Below are positions 24,099 to 35,088 of a DNA stretch of 64,000 nucleotides, one piece after another. Position 1 is the first letter of the stretch. Each line of letters begins with the position of its first letter. Origin of the DNA: Welwitschia mirabilis (Eukaryota; Gnetophyta; Gnetopsida; Welwitschiales); the NCBI GenBank assembly GCA_051453625.1, contig JBOZIK010000001.1:251251760-251315759 (forward strand), given 5' to 3'. Below the pieces are notes generated by a model. The model did not search any database, was not told where the DNA came from, and saw only the letters and a program-made list of their open reading frames with translations. Made by a program: the position numbers and the translations under genes.

Positions 24099-24814
24099 CT
24101 TATCTAGCTTTTAGCTTTTCTCAATTCACTTTCTAAGCCACTACTCCTGATCCATCATGGACTCCTCCTTATTCTCTTATGGTTATGGATCCATGTCTAA
24201 GTAATAATTATTAATGATTATACCACCATAGATACATCGCTATAAGACACATCCTCTAACTCTATCCAATTTTAGTTGCACTTTAAAAAGATTTACTAAT
24301 GTCCTTAAAAGAATACCATGTTTTGAAAACCATCAAAGATGAGTGGATTGGAGAATGAATCTATTGTGGACTATCAACTATGAAAAGAAGGTTATAAGGC
24401 ATACTACTTATTATTTTTTTAGTGTAGAACAAACAAAAAAATTCATTTAAGGATTTGTAAAATGAAAAGAAAGAAAAAGTTTTAACAACAAGTTCATATC
24501 ACCCTTAACATGTTTGGTTTTCGAGCTATAATAGATCCAATGAGAATGGTAAAAGAGATTGTAAAAAGATCTACCTCTTAGTATAATCACAATAACTAGA
24601 CTTTGAGTCATAAAGATCCCTAGCAGTATAGGTAATTGTTGTAGTACTTCAAGGATTCAAAGTTAGATAACTTTGCATCTGTAGTAGTAATACTTAGATA
24701 TCAAGTGCTACTACTTGCACATAAATTTTGCTTTTCATTCATGAATCTTTTTGAAAGGATTTTAATATTTTAATTATAGAATGATATTATGATGAAAATT
24801 TTAATGCTTTGTGC

Positions 24815-25018
24815 AAAATTAAAAATGAAAGTGAAGAGATTTGGACTTAGCTTTACTCAAGATGTCTACTTGAATCACAAGGATTTTTGCATGTAAAAAT
24901 GCATGAGATAATCTATGATTTTGCTATTAAGCATGTAATGAAGGATCACTCAGAAAATAATTTGCAAAAGCAAAAGTTAAATTTGAAGAATATCACTAAT
25001 AAATGTAAAGATTGGATA
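24815..25018 (+). pseudogene. Possible NLR (NB-LRR) gene fragment inside C
   Basis: One frame of 68 codons, with a stop at the 12th (24848-24850), reads NESEEIWT-stop-LYSRCLLE, then HVKMHEIIYDFAIKHVMKD near 24893-24949. The order of a short helical stretch, an SR-LLE segment, then K-MH-x-II-D-A resembles the end of the NB-ARC domain of plant disease-resistance proteins, whose signature is MHD followed by a V/I-x-D-L/M-A pattern. Here the third residue is Glu. Upstream P-loop and kinase-2 motifs are not visible, and downstream leucine-rich repeats are not clear. It may be a captured host gene fragment or chance. Confidence 0.3.
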
Positions 25019-26322
25019 TAATCTTGCTCACATGAATAATTAAAATGTTATCAAACTACTAGGTAAAATTTCATTAGAAATTCTAATAAATGTTAGAGCA
25101 TTATACATGCTAAATATTTGTGGCTACTTGAATATTTTAAGCCCTTGAAATGAAGGTTTAATTATCTTCTCTGACTTCTTTAAGTTATAATAGACCATCT
25201 ATAAAATAGCTCTTAAGCTACGATTATAAACATTAGCTTATTCATACTGAAAGAAATAATTGAATTACATCAAAATGCCTGCAATAGATATTAAAAACAA
25301 GAAAGGTTCTATGAAATTAATTTCTAATATTTCATGTAAGCAATATTTTGTCTTGGATTGTGAAATTAATGTAGAAATAAATGGATCATCTACATTACCA
25401 TCTAGAATTTTTGGAATGTGAAAACCCTAACTTAGGGAAGGATTTGTGATTAACTCATCTAGGATTTTTGATAAACCAAATGAGGTTTATGTAAATAGCA
25501 ATAATAAGCTTAATGCCCTTGAAGATGATGATGCTACTTAATTTAAAAAACAACATATGGAATAAGAATCCAAAATATGAAGTTAACAATAAATAAAGTG
25601 TTGAACACAATAGAGAAACTCCTAGTTCTTGTAATTAAAGGAAATTGATTATTTAGTTCTTGTAACTGAAGATGAATAAGCCATCATTAAGAAGTTTTAT
25701 GGAATCGAAGGTAGCATTATTCAATACTTCTATTCTAAAGAACATTATGGCTTTAAACATGGAAATTCACAATGAAAGAGTGTATTTTGCAATGAATTCA
25801 GTTAGGAATTTATGAAAAATTAAATGATGAGAAGGATTTTGAAAATATACTTTGAAAATTCTTCTCTAATGGATTAATGTAAAAGGAAACATTAAGAGAA
25901 ATTATGAAGCTCACTAAGGAATTTGTAGATCTATAACTAAAGTGTGTACATAAATGAAGAATTTATAAATTATTAAAATAATATAGCTACTAATCAAAGG
26001 ATAAAAACAACATTGTGTGTATGATATTGTGCATGCTAGCACACATAAGAATGTAATCATATGAGTGGAAAAAGGCCATCAATATTATTGGAAAAGTTTC
26101 AAAGTATGAGAAAAGTAAATCTTTTTATGATCTAGTGTTCCATATTAATTCCATGAAGTTCTATATTCTTAGTTGAGCTAAATGCTAAAAAAACACACCC
26201 AAAAAATTATATCTAAGCTTAAATAAAATAAAAGCGTATTCAAAGTTATTGATATTGTAAATGATGTTATGCATATCTAGAAAATTTTATCTTAGTCTTA
26301 TGTTTTGTACAATACAGTTGTG

Positions 26323-26330
26323 TATAAATA
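26323..26330 (+). promoter_or_regulatory. TATA-box-like sequence inside C
   Basis: TATAAATA followed by GAGAC, in a T-rich stretch resembling the core promoter of a plant LTR or gene. No associated transcript unit can be defined. Confidence 0.25.
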
Positions 26331-27579
26331 GAGACTAGTTGACTATCAAAATTGCATTTGCTTTGTAAATATTCTTTATTAATTTAATTTTGTTATCATT
26401 TTTTAGATAAAGAAAAAAATATTTGGTTTTTGAAACTAGTTGTGGAAGTTACTTAAGGTACGCTTTTCTTTTTCTTTTTTTTTTTGAGAAGTTAAGGCCT
26501 AGCATTAATGATTACTTAAAGTATGATTACCATTATTTTAATCAAGAACACATGCTTACATGCCATTCTCCTAACCCCAAACTATTATTTAGCAATATAT
26601 ATGTTAAGTGTATATATATGTTTGATTAATTATTATAATTCTTTACCTAGTATTTGCTTATTTATTAATATTGACAATCTCATCCATAGTTCTTTAAATT
26701 ATTTCCTTGGTAAATTTATAACTTTTGGAATTAATTTATACATTTTATCCTTGACTTGTTTAGCTTTATAGTGTTACATTATACATATTAATTTGATTGA
26801 AAACTCAACTAGAAGCATCAAAGAGGCATTGAAAGAAGCACACAACAAGGTAGTGTAGAGTGAAAGAGATTTATAATTTATGATTTAGGCTTGAAGGATT
26901 TCTAAATAACATTGTTAGAAGTAAATACCACAGTTTGGAGTGAGAGATTATTGTATCACAATATTTGATTTTACAATTTTGGATTTAAAGTCTAAACTTA
27001 TTTTGGTTTTACTCAATCAAGGATGTCATTTAGATATTTGGGCATTTGAAATTAAATGACTTTTAATCATTTGTAAGTATATTCAACTTAGTTCTTAGAA
27101 ATTCTTTGCAAAAGCAATTATGTAGTCCTTATCTAGCCTTTCATGAGAGATATACTAGTTCACAACATTTTCCCTAATCAAGTAAGCATTATAACCTTAG
27201 GAAATAGGAAACATTGAAATTTTATGTATAGCAAAAGAGTTTTTGATAAACATTGAAGTTGAAAAACATATATAATACAACCTTTAGAGAGCATATACTA
27301 TGAAGTCAAGATGAAGAAAGAAGAGAAATTCTAGAGACTTGATCATTCCAGACACAAGAGATAATTGGTGTTATCATGATGATCAATATCTTTGATTAGC
27401 AAACATGTAGACAATATTTTAATTTATTCAACAATTTATATGGCATTAAAGGAAGATAAATTCAACTTTAATATAGTGATTAGGAGAGATAAAAGTAGAA
27501 GCTACTTGAAAATATAAAAGAGATGTATTGTAGTAAAGAATTAAGCTTTCTTATTCAAGTTTTGAGGATGAAACTTTAT

Positions 27580-27593
27580 AAGGGATGGAGAAG
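27580..27593 (+). promoter_or_regulatory. Polypurine tract of C
   Basis: AAGGGATGGAGAAG lies directly before the TGCCACATC start of the 3' LTR. Confidence 0.8.
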
Positions 27594-29660
27594 TGCCACA
27601 TCTAGATTTTTCAAGTTTAAAGATTTAACTTAAAAATTTAATTAAAATAATTTTATTATAGAATCCTCAATCTAGTTTAATTATTGCATGTATTTAATTC
27701 CTAACTTTTATTAATGTAATTTTATCATATAAATTTTATGCTATAATTTCTCACATCTTGTAGTAGTTATAATATTTCTTGTTGAAAATTCTTATGATTT
27801 AATTATGATTCTTTTGGTTAAAATTTTGTAAATGTTACCCTTATATTTGGAAAATAGTTTTTTAAAAATTTCTCATTATTTTAATATTTGCATGATGGAC
27901 ATCGCTAGTTATTGTTATGATATTAATGCAATTAGTGGCTTGGAAAGAAATGGAATAAGGGTGGTTACTAAATATTTACCAAATTTCGCCACCTTGACCA
28001 TCCTAATTTAAGATGTTTTATCTTCATGTTTTCATGACCCTTTGTATTTAATCAAACTGTAGCTATAAATAAGACCCTCTTCCTCCTTTTCCCTCACATT
28101 TTTTTGTGGAGAAGCCTTCACTACCAAATCTTGAAACTTGGATAAACATTTAAAACTTCAAGACTTGGAATCTTTGAGAGTTCTGAAATCCTTATTTTTA
28201 TTCAAGTATGATATATGATATATGATCTTTTATCTTATTCTTTTATGTTTTTTATTTCTTTCATTACACTCTTATATGATTTTTGATTCTTTGAATCCTT
28301 CCTCATATGGTTTATGGTTCTTATTTCCTTCATTACACTCTTATAGGATTTTTGGTTCTTTGAATCCTTTCTCATATGATTTATGGTTCTTTAATTCCTT
28401 TCTTATATGGTTTTATGGTCTTCATTTAATTCTTATATGGTTTCTATGATTTTCATATCATTCTTGTATGTTCTAGTCCATTATTGCTTCTTTGTTCATA
28501 TTTTTCTTGTAAGCATTTCTTGTTGTATTTCTGTTATATTTGTCTTTCTTAAAAATATTGCTAATGAAGCTAAACATATGTAATGTTAATACTAAATAGA
28601 TGCATTTCTAAATATAAATCTTAGCTTCTACTACTTTTGCTTGACAAGACTTTTTTGAATTCAAATCTAAGTTTTTTTGTTGAGGGTTTAAGTTCCATTA
28701 ATATACCCTTCTCATTCCTCTCTTGATGGTATTAGTTTCTTTTAATCTTATGGAAATGAGTATTCCACATATTGTTGAGTAAGGCAGTGAAATGTGATAA
28801 CCCACAAACTGTCAAATGAGGTAGTGAAATATGCGAATTCACAAACCATTGAATGAGGCAGTGGGATTGATTAACTGATCCATAAATCACCAAATGAAGT
28901 AGTGGATATTGTAGATCACCAAAGGAGGCAGTAAAGTGAGAGAATATGGAAATATTATATGATATCCATAGATCACCAATTGAGGTAGTAGAAGAAACTT
29001 ACAAATATATAAAAATTTTATAAACTAGTTATTCTGATTTCATGACCATAAGATCATCATTCGTATGAAAATCCTTGTCTCTTGAAGTTCTTATTTCACC
29101 TTACCTATCTTTATATGTGGAAAACCCTATCTTATGTTGTCATGCCATGGATCATACTGGGAACTATAAAGGTTACAGTTCTCACACCATGCTATTTGTG
29201 TTTAATAGTATTTGAGTGGAGCACAAAGAAAAGCTAATTTATCTTGCCAAGAAGAGAATTTGAAAATTTTAACTTTTCTAGCTTGTGCATAAGAAATTAT
29301 TAAAATAAAGTAATTTATTTATCCTTATAACTTGTAATCTATTATATCTTATAGTTGAATTTTGAATATGATGTTAATATAATATTTTTGCTATCCTAGA
29401 AATAAAGAGGTGTTATTTTATATTGTATATAAATAATATGTAAGTTATTTATCTTCTTTACCTTCAAAAGTTATCTAAGGATGTTTTTTTTTTTTTTTTT
29501 TTTTTTCATTCATATAGATTTATTTAAGAAATGTTAGCTTAAATAGTTAATAAAAGCATTATGGAAGTTTAAGCTCATAGTTTTGCGTTAAAAACCTAAG
29601 ACATTTAATTTGGTATTAGAGCTACATGAAGTTTTTAAATGTGAAACTTAATAAATTACA
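27594..29660 (+). repeat. 3' LTR of C
   Basis: 2067 bases, aligning over its full length with 19178-21133. It includes the T-rich repeats (28205-28480) and the minisatellite (28765-28995). A 23-base T run at 29484-29506 is much longer than in the 5' copy. It ends AATTACA, followed by CAAAC, the right-hand target duplication. Confidence 0.85.
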
Positions 29661-30560
29661 CAAACCAAGTATCTATTAAGTATCATAGCTAAAATGAAGC
29701 TATGACACACGAAGCTTGGACATGTAAACAAAGGCTTGCTAAAAACCTTATCCTTAAAAGATATAATAAGAGAAGTTCCTAAGTTGTAAATATTTGATGA
29801 TTAGATTTATAAGGAATGCTAGAAAGGAAATAAAACAAGGCTAAGGTTTAATAAGAAAAATACTATTACAACTTAATTTCCTTTATATCTTTTACACCTT
29901 AATATTATTTATTCATCTTCCATGAAAAGTCTTGATAAGAAAAGATATCATCTAAGTATTATTAATGATTAATGATTACTCTCATTTTACATGGGTAGTC
30001 TTCCTTGCACACAAGGATGAGGCATTTAACATTTTCTTTCACTTCTGTATTAGGTTATAAAACCAAAAGGGATACAAGATCAAGAAGATAATAATTGATA
30101 ATTACATGAATTTAAAAATAAAAGGTTCATAAACTTTTGCAAACAATTTTGTCTTCTTCAAATCTACACTAAAAATTCCATAGAAAATGGAGTTTCTAAA
30201 AGAAATAATAGGTTTTGAATGAAATACAATAATGATGATACACAATAAAAAGATTTCATATCATTTCTTAGTAGAAGCATAATCCATTAACACTGCATGT
30301 TACATTTCCAAAGTTTTGGTAAGATGCTTTATTATAAAACCTCATACAAATTATGGTCTAATAATAATTCCTAAATAAGTTATTTTCATGTTTTTAGCTT
30401 AAGGTGTTTCATTTAAATGAAAGAACAAGATAAAAAAATTCAATTCCAAAGTCAACAATGAATTTTTTTTAGGTTACTCCATTGTAACTAAATCCTATCA
30501 AGTGTTTAACAATAGAACTCGTGTGGTAGAGAAAACTATAAACATCAGATAAATGATACT
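29661..30560 (+). pseudogene. Integrase remnant of B (continues after C)
   Basis: Resumes the gag-pre-integrase frame with KYLLSIIAKMKL, then HTKLGHVNKGLLKTLSLKD near 29704, the expected H-H part of the zinc-binding domain. The core shows INDYSHFTWVVFLAHKDEAF near 29966-30030 and GYKIKKIIIDNY near 30068, keeping the second catalytic Asp. A later part near 30410-30530 matches the CFV-N-K-GIFLGYS region that follows copia integrases. Several stops are present. The in-phase join with 19172 across C, using one copy of the 5-bp duplication, supports the nested reading. Confidence 0.8.
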
Positions 30561-30789
30561 AGTTTAACTCTTATTTATGTGTAAGAAAACTATATTTCCA
30601 TATATATTGAATAATAATCTAGTAATCATTAAGTGTATTTATATAGTGAGGAGAAGAAATAAGAAGAAACATATAAGAAAACTTCTTCAAACATGGTTCA
30701 ACTAAGAGAAGTCATTCTACAAGGAAAATCATAAGTAGTCTATATAGTAATATTCAAACTCAAAGCCATACTAAGGAATTCTATGTATT

Positions 30790-31560
30790 TGTAGCATATG
30801 TCTCATAGGTAGAACCTAGGACTTTCAATGAATAAGAAAATCATAAACATTAAATGCTAGCAATGCAAGAAGACCTTAATTAATCTAAATGGTACAATGT
30901 CTAGGAATTAATTCCAAGGCCATTCAATAGACCTATTATAGGCACAAAATGGGTTTTAAGAAACAAAAACAATGAAAATGATAGAAACAAAGCAAGGTTA
31001 CTATGAAAATGATATAATCAATAAGAAGGCATAGACTTTAAAGAAACCTTTACACCAGTAGCTTCTATAGAGTCTATAAGAATTCTTTTATCCTTTGCAT
31101 ATATCAAAAAATTTAGACTATACTAGATGGATGTTAAAATTGCCCTTCTAAATGGATTATTTTAAGAAGAAGTATATGTGAAGTAACTTGAAGTATTTAC
31201 TAACTCTCATTAAATATACTATGTTTACAAATTAAAAAAGACTCTTTATGATCTTAGCCAAGTATCCAAAGATTAGTACAATAAACTCTAAGAACATTTA
31301 ATAGAAAAAACATGTAAAGAAGATATGTTTGATGTTAAATGTTTTAGAAAGAATCGTGAGAATTTTACTATTGTAAAAATTTATTTGAATGTTATTATTT
31401 TTTGTGTACTAACAAATTATTATATGAGAAGTTTACAAAGATTATGGAGGATGAGTTTGAAATGAGTCTCATGGGAGGGATAAGCACCTTCTTAGGGCTT
31501 GAAGTTATGGAAAACAAATAAGATACATTTATTTCTTAAAATTAAATGTGTTAAAAATTT
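30790..31560 (+). pseudogene. pol: Reverse transcriptase remnant of B
   Basis: Copia RT (RVT_2 type). It shows EPRTFNE near 30812, AMQED near 30867, KWVLRNKN near 30950, EGIDFKETFTPVASIESIRI near 31027-31090, then MDVKIALLNGLF near 31129. The catalytic YVDD box is replaced by YLNVIIF near 31383-31405, so both aspartates are lost. FEMSLMGGISTFLGLEVMEN follows near 31456. Stops and small shifts are scattered. The neighbours are integrase upstream and RNase H downstream, in normal copia order. Confidence 0.85.
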
Positions 31561-31599
31561 ACCAAAGATATTTCAAATAAGCTAAAGCACAAATCTATG

Positions 31600-32366
31600 C
31601 AAAATAGAGCATGGTAAGAGGATTGACCCAAAGTTGTACAAAGGTATAATTGATAATTTATTATATTTTACTACTAGTAATCTTAATATTATTTTAAGTA
31701 TAAGGATTTATGCTCATTATTAAAGTGATCCTAAAGAGTCACATCTTATAGGAGTTTAAAGAATTTTTTACAATTCAAAATATACTAGTAATTGGGTCCT
31801 TCGGTATTTAAAGGACTTCTGTCTTAATCTGATTAGATATTATGATTCATATTAGGAAAGATGAAAGAATGATAGAAGAAGCACTAGTGGATTTTACTTC
31901 TTTCTTAGATAATGTTTGGTATTTTAGAGTAGCAAAAAGAAAAAGATCAATTTCTCTCTCAATTGTTGAGGCTGAATAGATCACTATTGGAAGTTGTTGT
32001 GCTTACTTCCTTTAGATGAAGTAAATCTTAAAATATTTTGAACTATTCATGAAAATAATTTCCATCTTTTATGATAATAAAAGTTCTATCAACATCTTAA
32101 AGAACATAATTTAGAAGTTAAGAATCAAGCACATCAAGATTAGACATCATTTTCTTAGAAATCATGTACAAAGCAAGGATACCATGCTAGAATACATTAA
32201 TATTAATGATCAAATTTCTGATGTCTTTACTAAATTACTAAGTATTGATAGATTTGTTAAATTTTGCAAAAACTTAAAGATTTTGCCTTATCCAATTAGG
32301 CAAACCATCAAGTTATCACTCTCAAAATCAAAACTCCACATTATGATATTATATGAGTTGAGATAA
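31600..32366 (+). pseudogene. RNase H remnant of B
   Basis: Copia RNase H and connection. KLYKGIIDNLLYFTTSNLNI near 31631 matches the LYR-MIGSLLYLTASRPDI segment. Next come a CSPK-type ESHLIG part near 31737 and a degraded STSGF segment near 31884. A clear C-terminus (HARFL, then MLEYININDQISDVFTKLLS near 32184-32243) is unbroken for 60 codons. The expected SCCA-L motif near 31990 is readable in another frame. Confidence 0.8.
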
Positions 32367-32384
32367 TTGCTAGACCATAAACTA

Positions 32385-33026
32385 TCAAATTATGTGCATG
32401 TTCCTTTATCTTTTTGCTATGATAGTCTAATAGTGACATTAGCTATATAAAATTTCAAAGTTTTTAATTTTTCAGGGAAGGTGTCTTCTAGTGGAAGACA
32501 TCTATCATGGAGACATCCTTAGTTTATAGATATCTAGTTAGTAGACATATTTATAAGGTAGACATATTTGGAGATCAAGTATATTTTTTTAAATAGATGT
32601 TTTAGATGTAAAGAAATATTTATAGTATATAGGTAATTCATGAAGTTGATTACTAGAAAATGAATTTTGTTAAAACAGATGTCTACTTTCTTCATTTTAA
32701 ACATATTTGAACTAATAGACATATTTCAAAAACTATATTAGAACATAAGACCCATGTCAAAATAAGGGCTTTAATCACTTTTATTTAGAAAATGGATTAC
32801 CATATATCATTTTTAATCCTCTACTCAATAAATGTCCCTCTCAAAGGATTTTTTAACTTAGATTTTCTTAGATCTCTTGACATATACCTCTTATATTTAA
32901 AAGACATTTTCATAGCTAGCATAATAAATGCTCTGTTCTTGATAAGTGCCTTTTTGCATTGATTTCTTTACATTTTCTTATTAGAAGTTTAGATTTTTCT
33001 TTATTCTTATTTAAAAATGGAAAGGA
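32385..33026 (+). other. Spacer before third ORF of B, with LTR-type motifs
   Basis: Non-coding. Between about 32480 and 32710 it carries repeated AGACAT(C/A)T and AGATGT motifs (for example GGAAGACATCTATC near 32492), the same type found in the B/D LTRs. It could be an internal regulatory or 5' untranslated region for the third ORF, which is inference. Confidence 0.5.
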
Positions 33027-34674
33027 AAAAACCATCTAGTACTTCAAAGCATAAGAATCCTATTCCAAAAATTCACATACCATATTATGAGTTATAGTTC
33101 TATGATGAGTCAGTTATAACACATTTTAAAACTTGGACCAGAAAATCCATGATTGCAAAATAGACTCTAAGGTTCCAAAATATTAGAAAATATAAGATTA
33201 TTGCTTATTTCTCACATCGTGTTTGGGACATAATAATATAATTAAAGTAGGACATTCTAGATCCCATTGTTAGGGGATTCTATTCTAATATTCATGAGAT
33301 AGATAATATCTCTGGGAGTTTTCAAACTCAAGTATAGGATACTTCTCTATTTCATGCTTCATATAGATGATTCAGAGATTTTACAATTATATATGTATTT
33401 TTTAAAGATATTTTCACATGTCACTTTATTAACATTTTATGTCATTCATTGAGATACGTGATATTTGGATCTTCAAGGATGAATTTTTATGAGAATCTAG
33501 AATTCAAGGATATGGTATTGGATGCATCTATTTTGGGTTTAATTACCTTCTATAACATATTTATTCAGGACATAGCTACAACTATTACAACCTATTGTAG
33601 ACTTTTATGGTCTATTACTTTTTCATAAGGATGAAGATTAATCTTGGATTTATCTTATGTATGAATAGCATTACTCTTTTCCATAAGAAGGGGACCTTGG
33701 ATTACCCTTGCTTAACTAGCTTAATTATTAGCAATGCCATCATCTTAGTGTTATAGGTTAATCTCGATCATCCTAGAAATCCACTTTCATAGTTTAGTTA
33801 AAAACTACAAATATTAATACTACTAGGTAAAGGCATAAGTAGGAGACCTTACAAAACATAGTTTTATTGCTCTAACTCTTTAGCTACATAAGGATTTGAA
33901 AGCTATTACTAAGATGGTAGAAAATATTAAACAAGCACTATTATGCCTATGAGGAAGATGCTCCTATAGGTAGTTAGAAATCTACGGGTACTTCTACTAG
34001 ATCTAATTTAGAGGAGGAATAAGAATTAAGTGCACCTATAGCATCTCTTGTATAGGATATGACTCATCTTATATAGTAGATTTTAATTCATCAAAGTCCA
34101 CAATAGAGGAGGCATAGGCAGAAGAGGAGTAGTAGACTCTAGCAAAAGTATAAGTGGAGTACCAAGATCTAGCGTAGGCATAGGAGGAGTATCAATGGAC
34201 TCTAAAAGATTTAATGACCAACTTTTCATCATTTACAAGCCTCATTGTAAATTATCCATTTGCTGTTCTGCATAACCTCCATCTCTAGCTTGTCCAACAT
34301 CTCCACCTTGCCTTCCATCTCCACCACCATCTCTCACAATTTCCATCCATGTTTCACTTCTTAGCATCACTTCATGTGATAGTATTACTCCATTCTCAAC
34401 TTATGGTTTTGCTAAGATAACTATTACCAGCTTCATTGGCACTTTTCTTACCCCTTAGATGCACTCACATTTGAGGAGACAGGTCTCTGAGGGCTAAGGT
34501 AAGTTATTATAGAAACCATTTAAGAAGTAGCATGCACCTCCACCCATCTCTTCTTCTTCATATAGTATTTAGGCCTCCACCAATAGGGATAATGACAATG
34601 ATAACAATGATGTAGGATATGATACTTAGTATATTACTCAACTCATAGTGTTTATCTATTTTTATGCTATCCAA
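33027..34674 (+). pseudogene. Third (env-position) ORF of B, putative plant transposon protein type
   Basis: Starts ATG at 33027 (MERKKPSSTSKHKNPIPKIH) and stays largely in one frame for about 500 bases. Seen are RKYKIIAYFSHRVWDIII near 33190 and ILDPIVRGFYSNIHEIDNIS near 33256-33315, which resemble the R-L-I-x(n)-V-R-E-FYANL pattern of the 'putative plant transposon protein' domain (PF20167). Copia elements of the SIRE branch carry an extra ORF here, called env-like. No clear signal peptide or membrane helix is visible. The 3' part includes Pro/Ser-rich and acidic stretches near 34270-34620, then a 17-N run. Confidence 0.55.
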
Positions 34675-34691
34675 NNNNNNNNNNNNNNNNN

Positions 34692-35074
34692 AAATCATAT
34701 TAGGCACTATTGAAAATCCTGTATGAGTCTAGAGGATGTGAACTTAAGATAGATGAATTGGAGTCCTATGAATGACATTACTCTTAATGATTGCTATTTT
34801 ATTTTACCACAAATTTCATGATCTTTTATTATCTATTATTACTTTTAGTTTGTACATAATATACTTTATGCTTTGAGATGTATTTAATAATTTATATCAT
34901 TTCTTTTTTACTATTCTACAAAGGATTATATCTGATTAACAAATATTTTTCAATTGTTAAAATTTATATTTTGTCTCATGCAATACATTATGTAGTGTCT
35001 TGAATTAAGTTATCTCAAGTCGATTTATAAAACATGATCACACTAATAAGATTAATTATGTTTTGTACTTCATT
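34692..35074 (+). other. 3' untranslated part of B
   Basis: AT-rich, no frame. It lies between the third ORF and the polypurine tract. Confidence 0.5.
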
Positions 35075-35088
35075 AAAAAGTGGGAGAT
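35075..35088 (+). promoter_or_regulatory. Polypurine tract of B
   Basis: AAAAAGTGGGAGAT precedes the 3' LTR, the classic form found in plant copia elements. Confidence 0.85.

Larger units (their letters stand above)
21149..27579 (+). other. Internal region of C, mostly unassigned
   Basis: 6.4 kb of AT-rich DNA. Open frames are short (21485-21673, 21830-22081, 26423-26771) and show no known motif. Features of note are a 9-bp perfect hairpin at 24075-24098, a possible NLR gene fragment at 24815-25018 and a TATAAATA box at 26323-26330. I find no RT, integrase or zinc-knuckle motif on either strand. Confidence 0.55.
19178..29660 (+). mobile_element. C: LTR element with 2-kb LTRs and no recognisable pol, inside B
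   Basis: Direct repeats at 19178-21133 and 27594-29660, an initiator-Met primer site right after the first, a purine tract right before the second and a 5-bp target duplication define a complete 10,483-base element. The LTRs look more alike than those of B by eye, fitting a later insertion. The 6.4-kb interior lacks any gag-pol motif that I can identify, so C may be a LARD or a heavily decayed gypsy or copia element. The superfamily is not decided. Confidence 0.8.

Noticed and set aside
28222-28449. 75-codon Ser/Phe/Leu-rich ORF
   Set aside because: It is created by T-rich repeats in the 3' LTR of C, and the 5' LTR does not keep it open.
33027-34674. Retroviral-type envelope glycoprotein in the third ORF of B
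   Set aside because: No signal peptide, furin-like site or membrane helix is visible, and the pattern fits the plant transposon protein type better.
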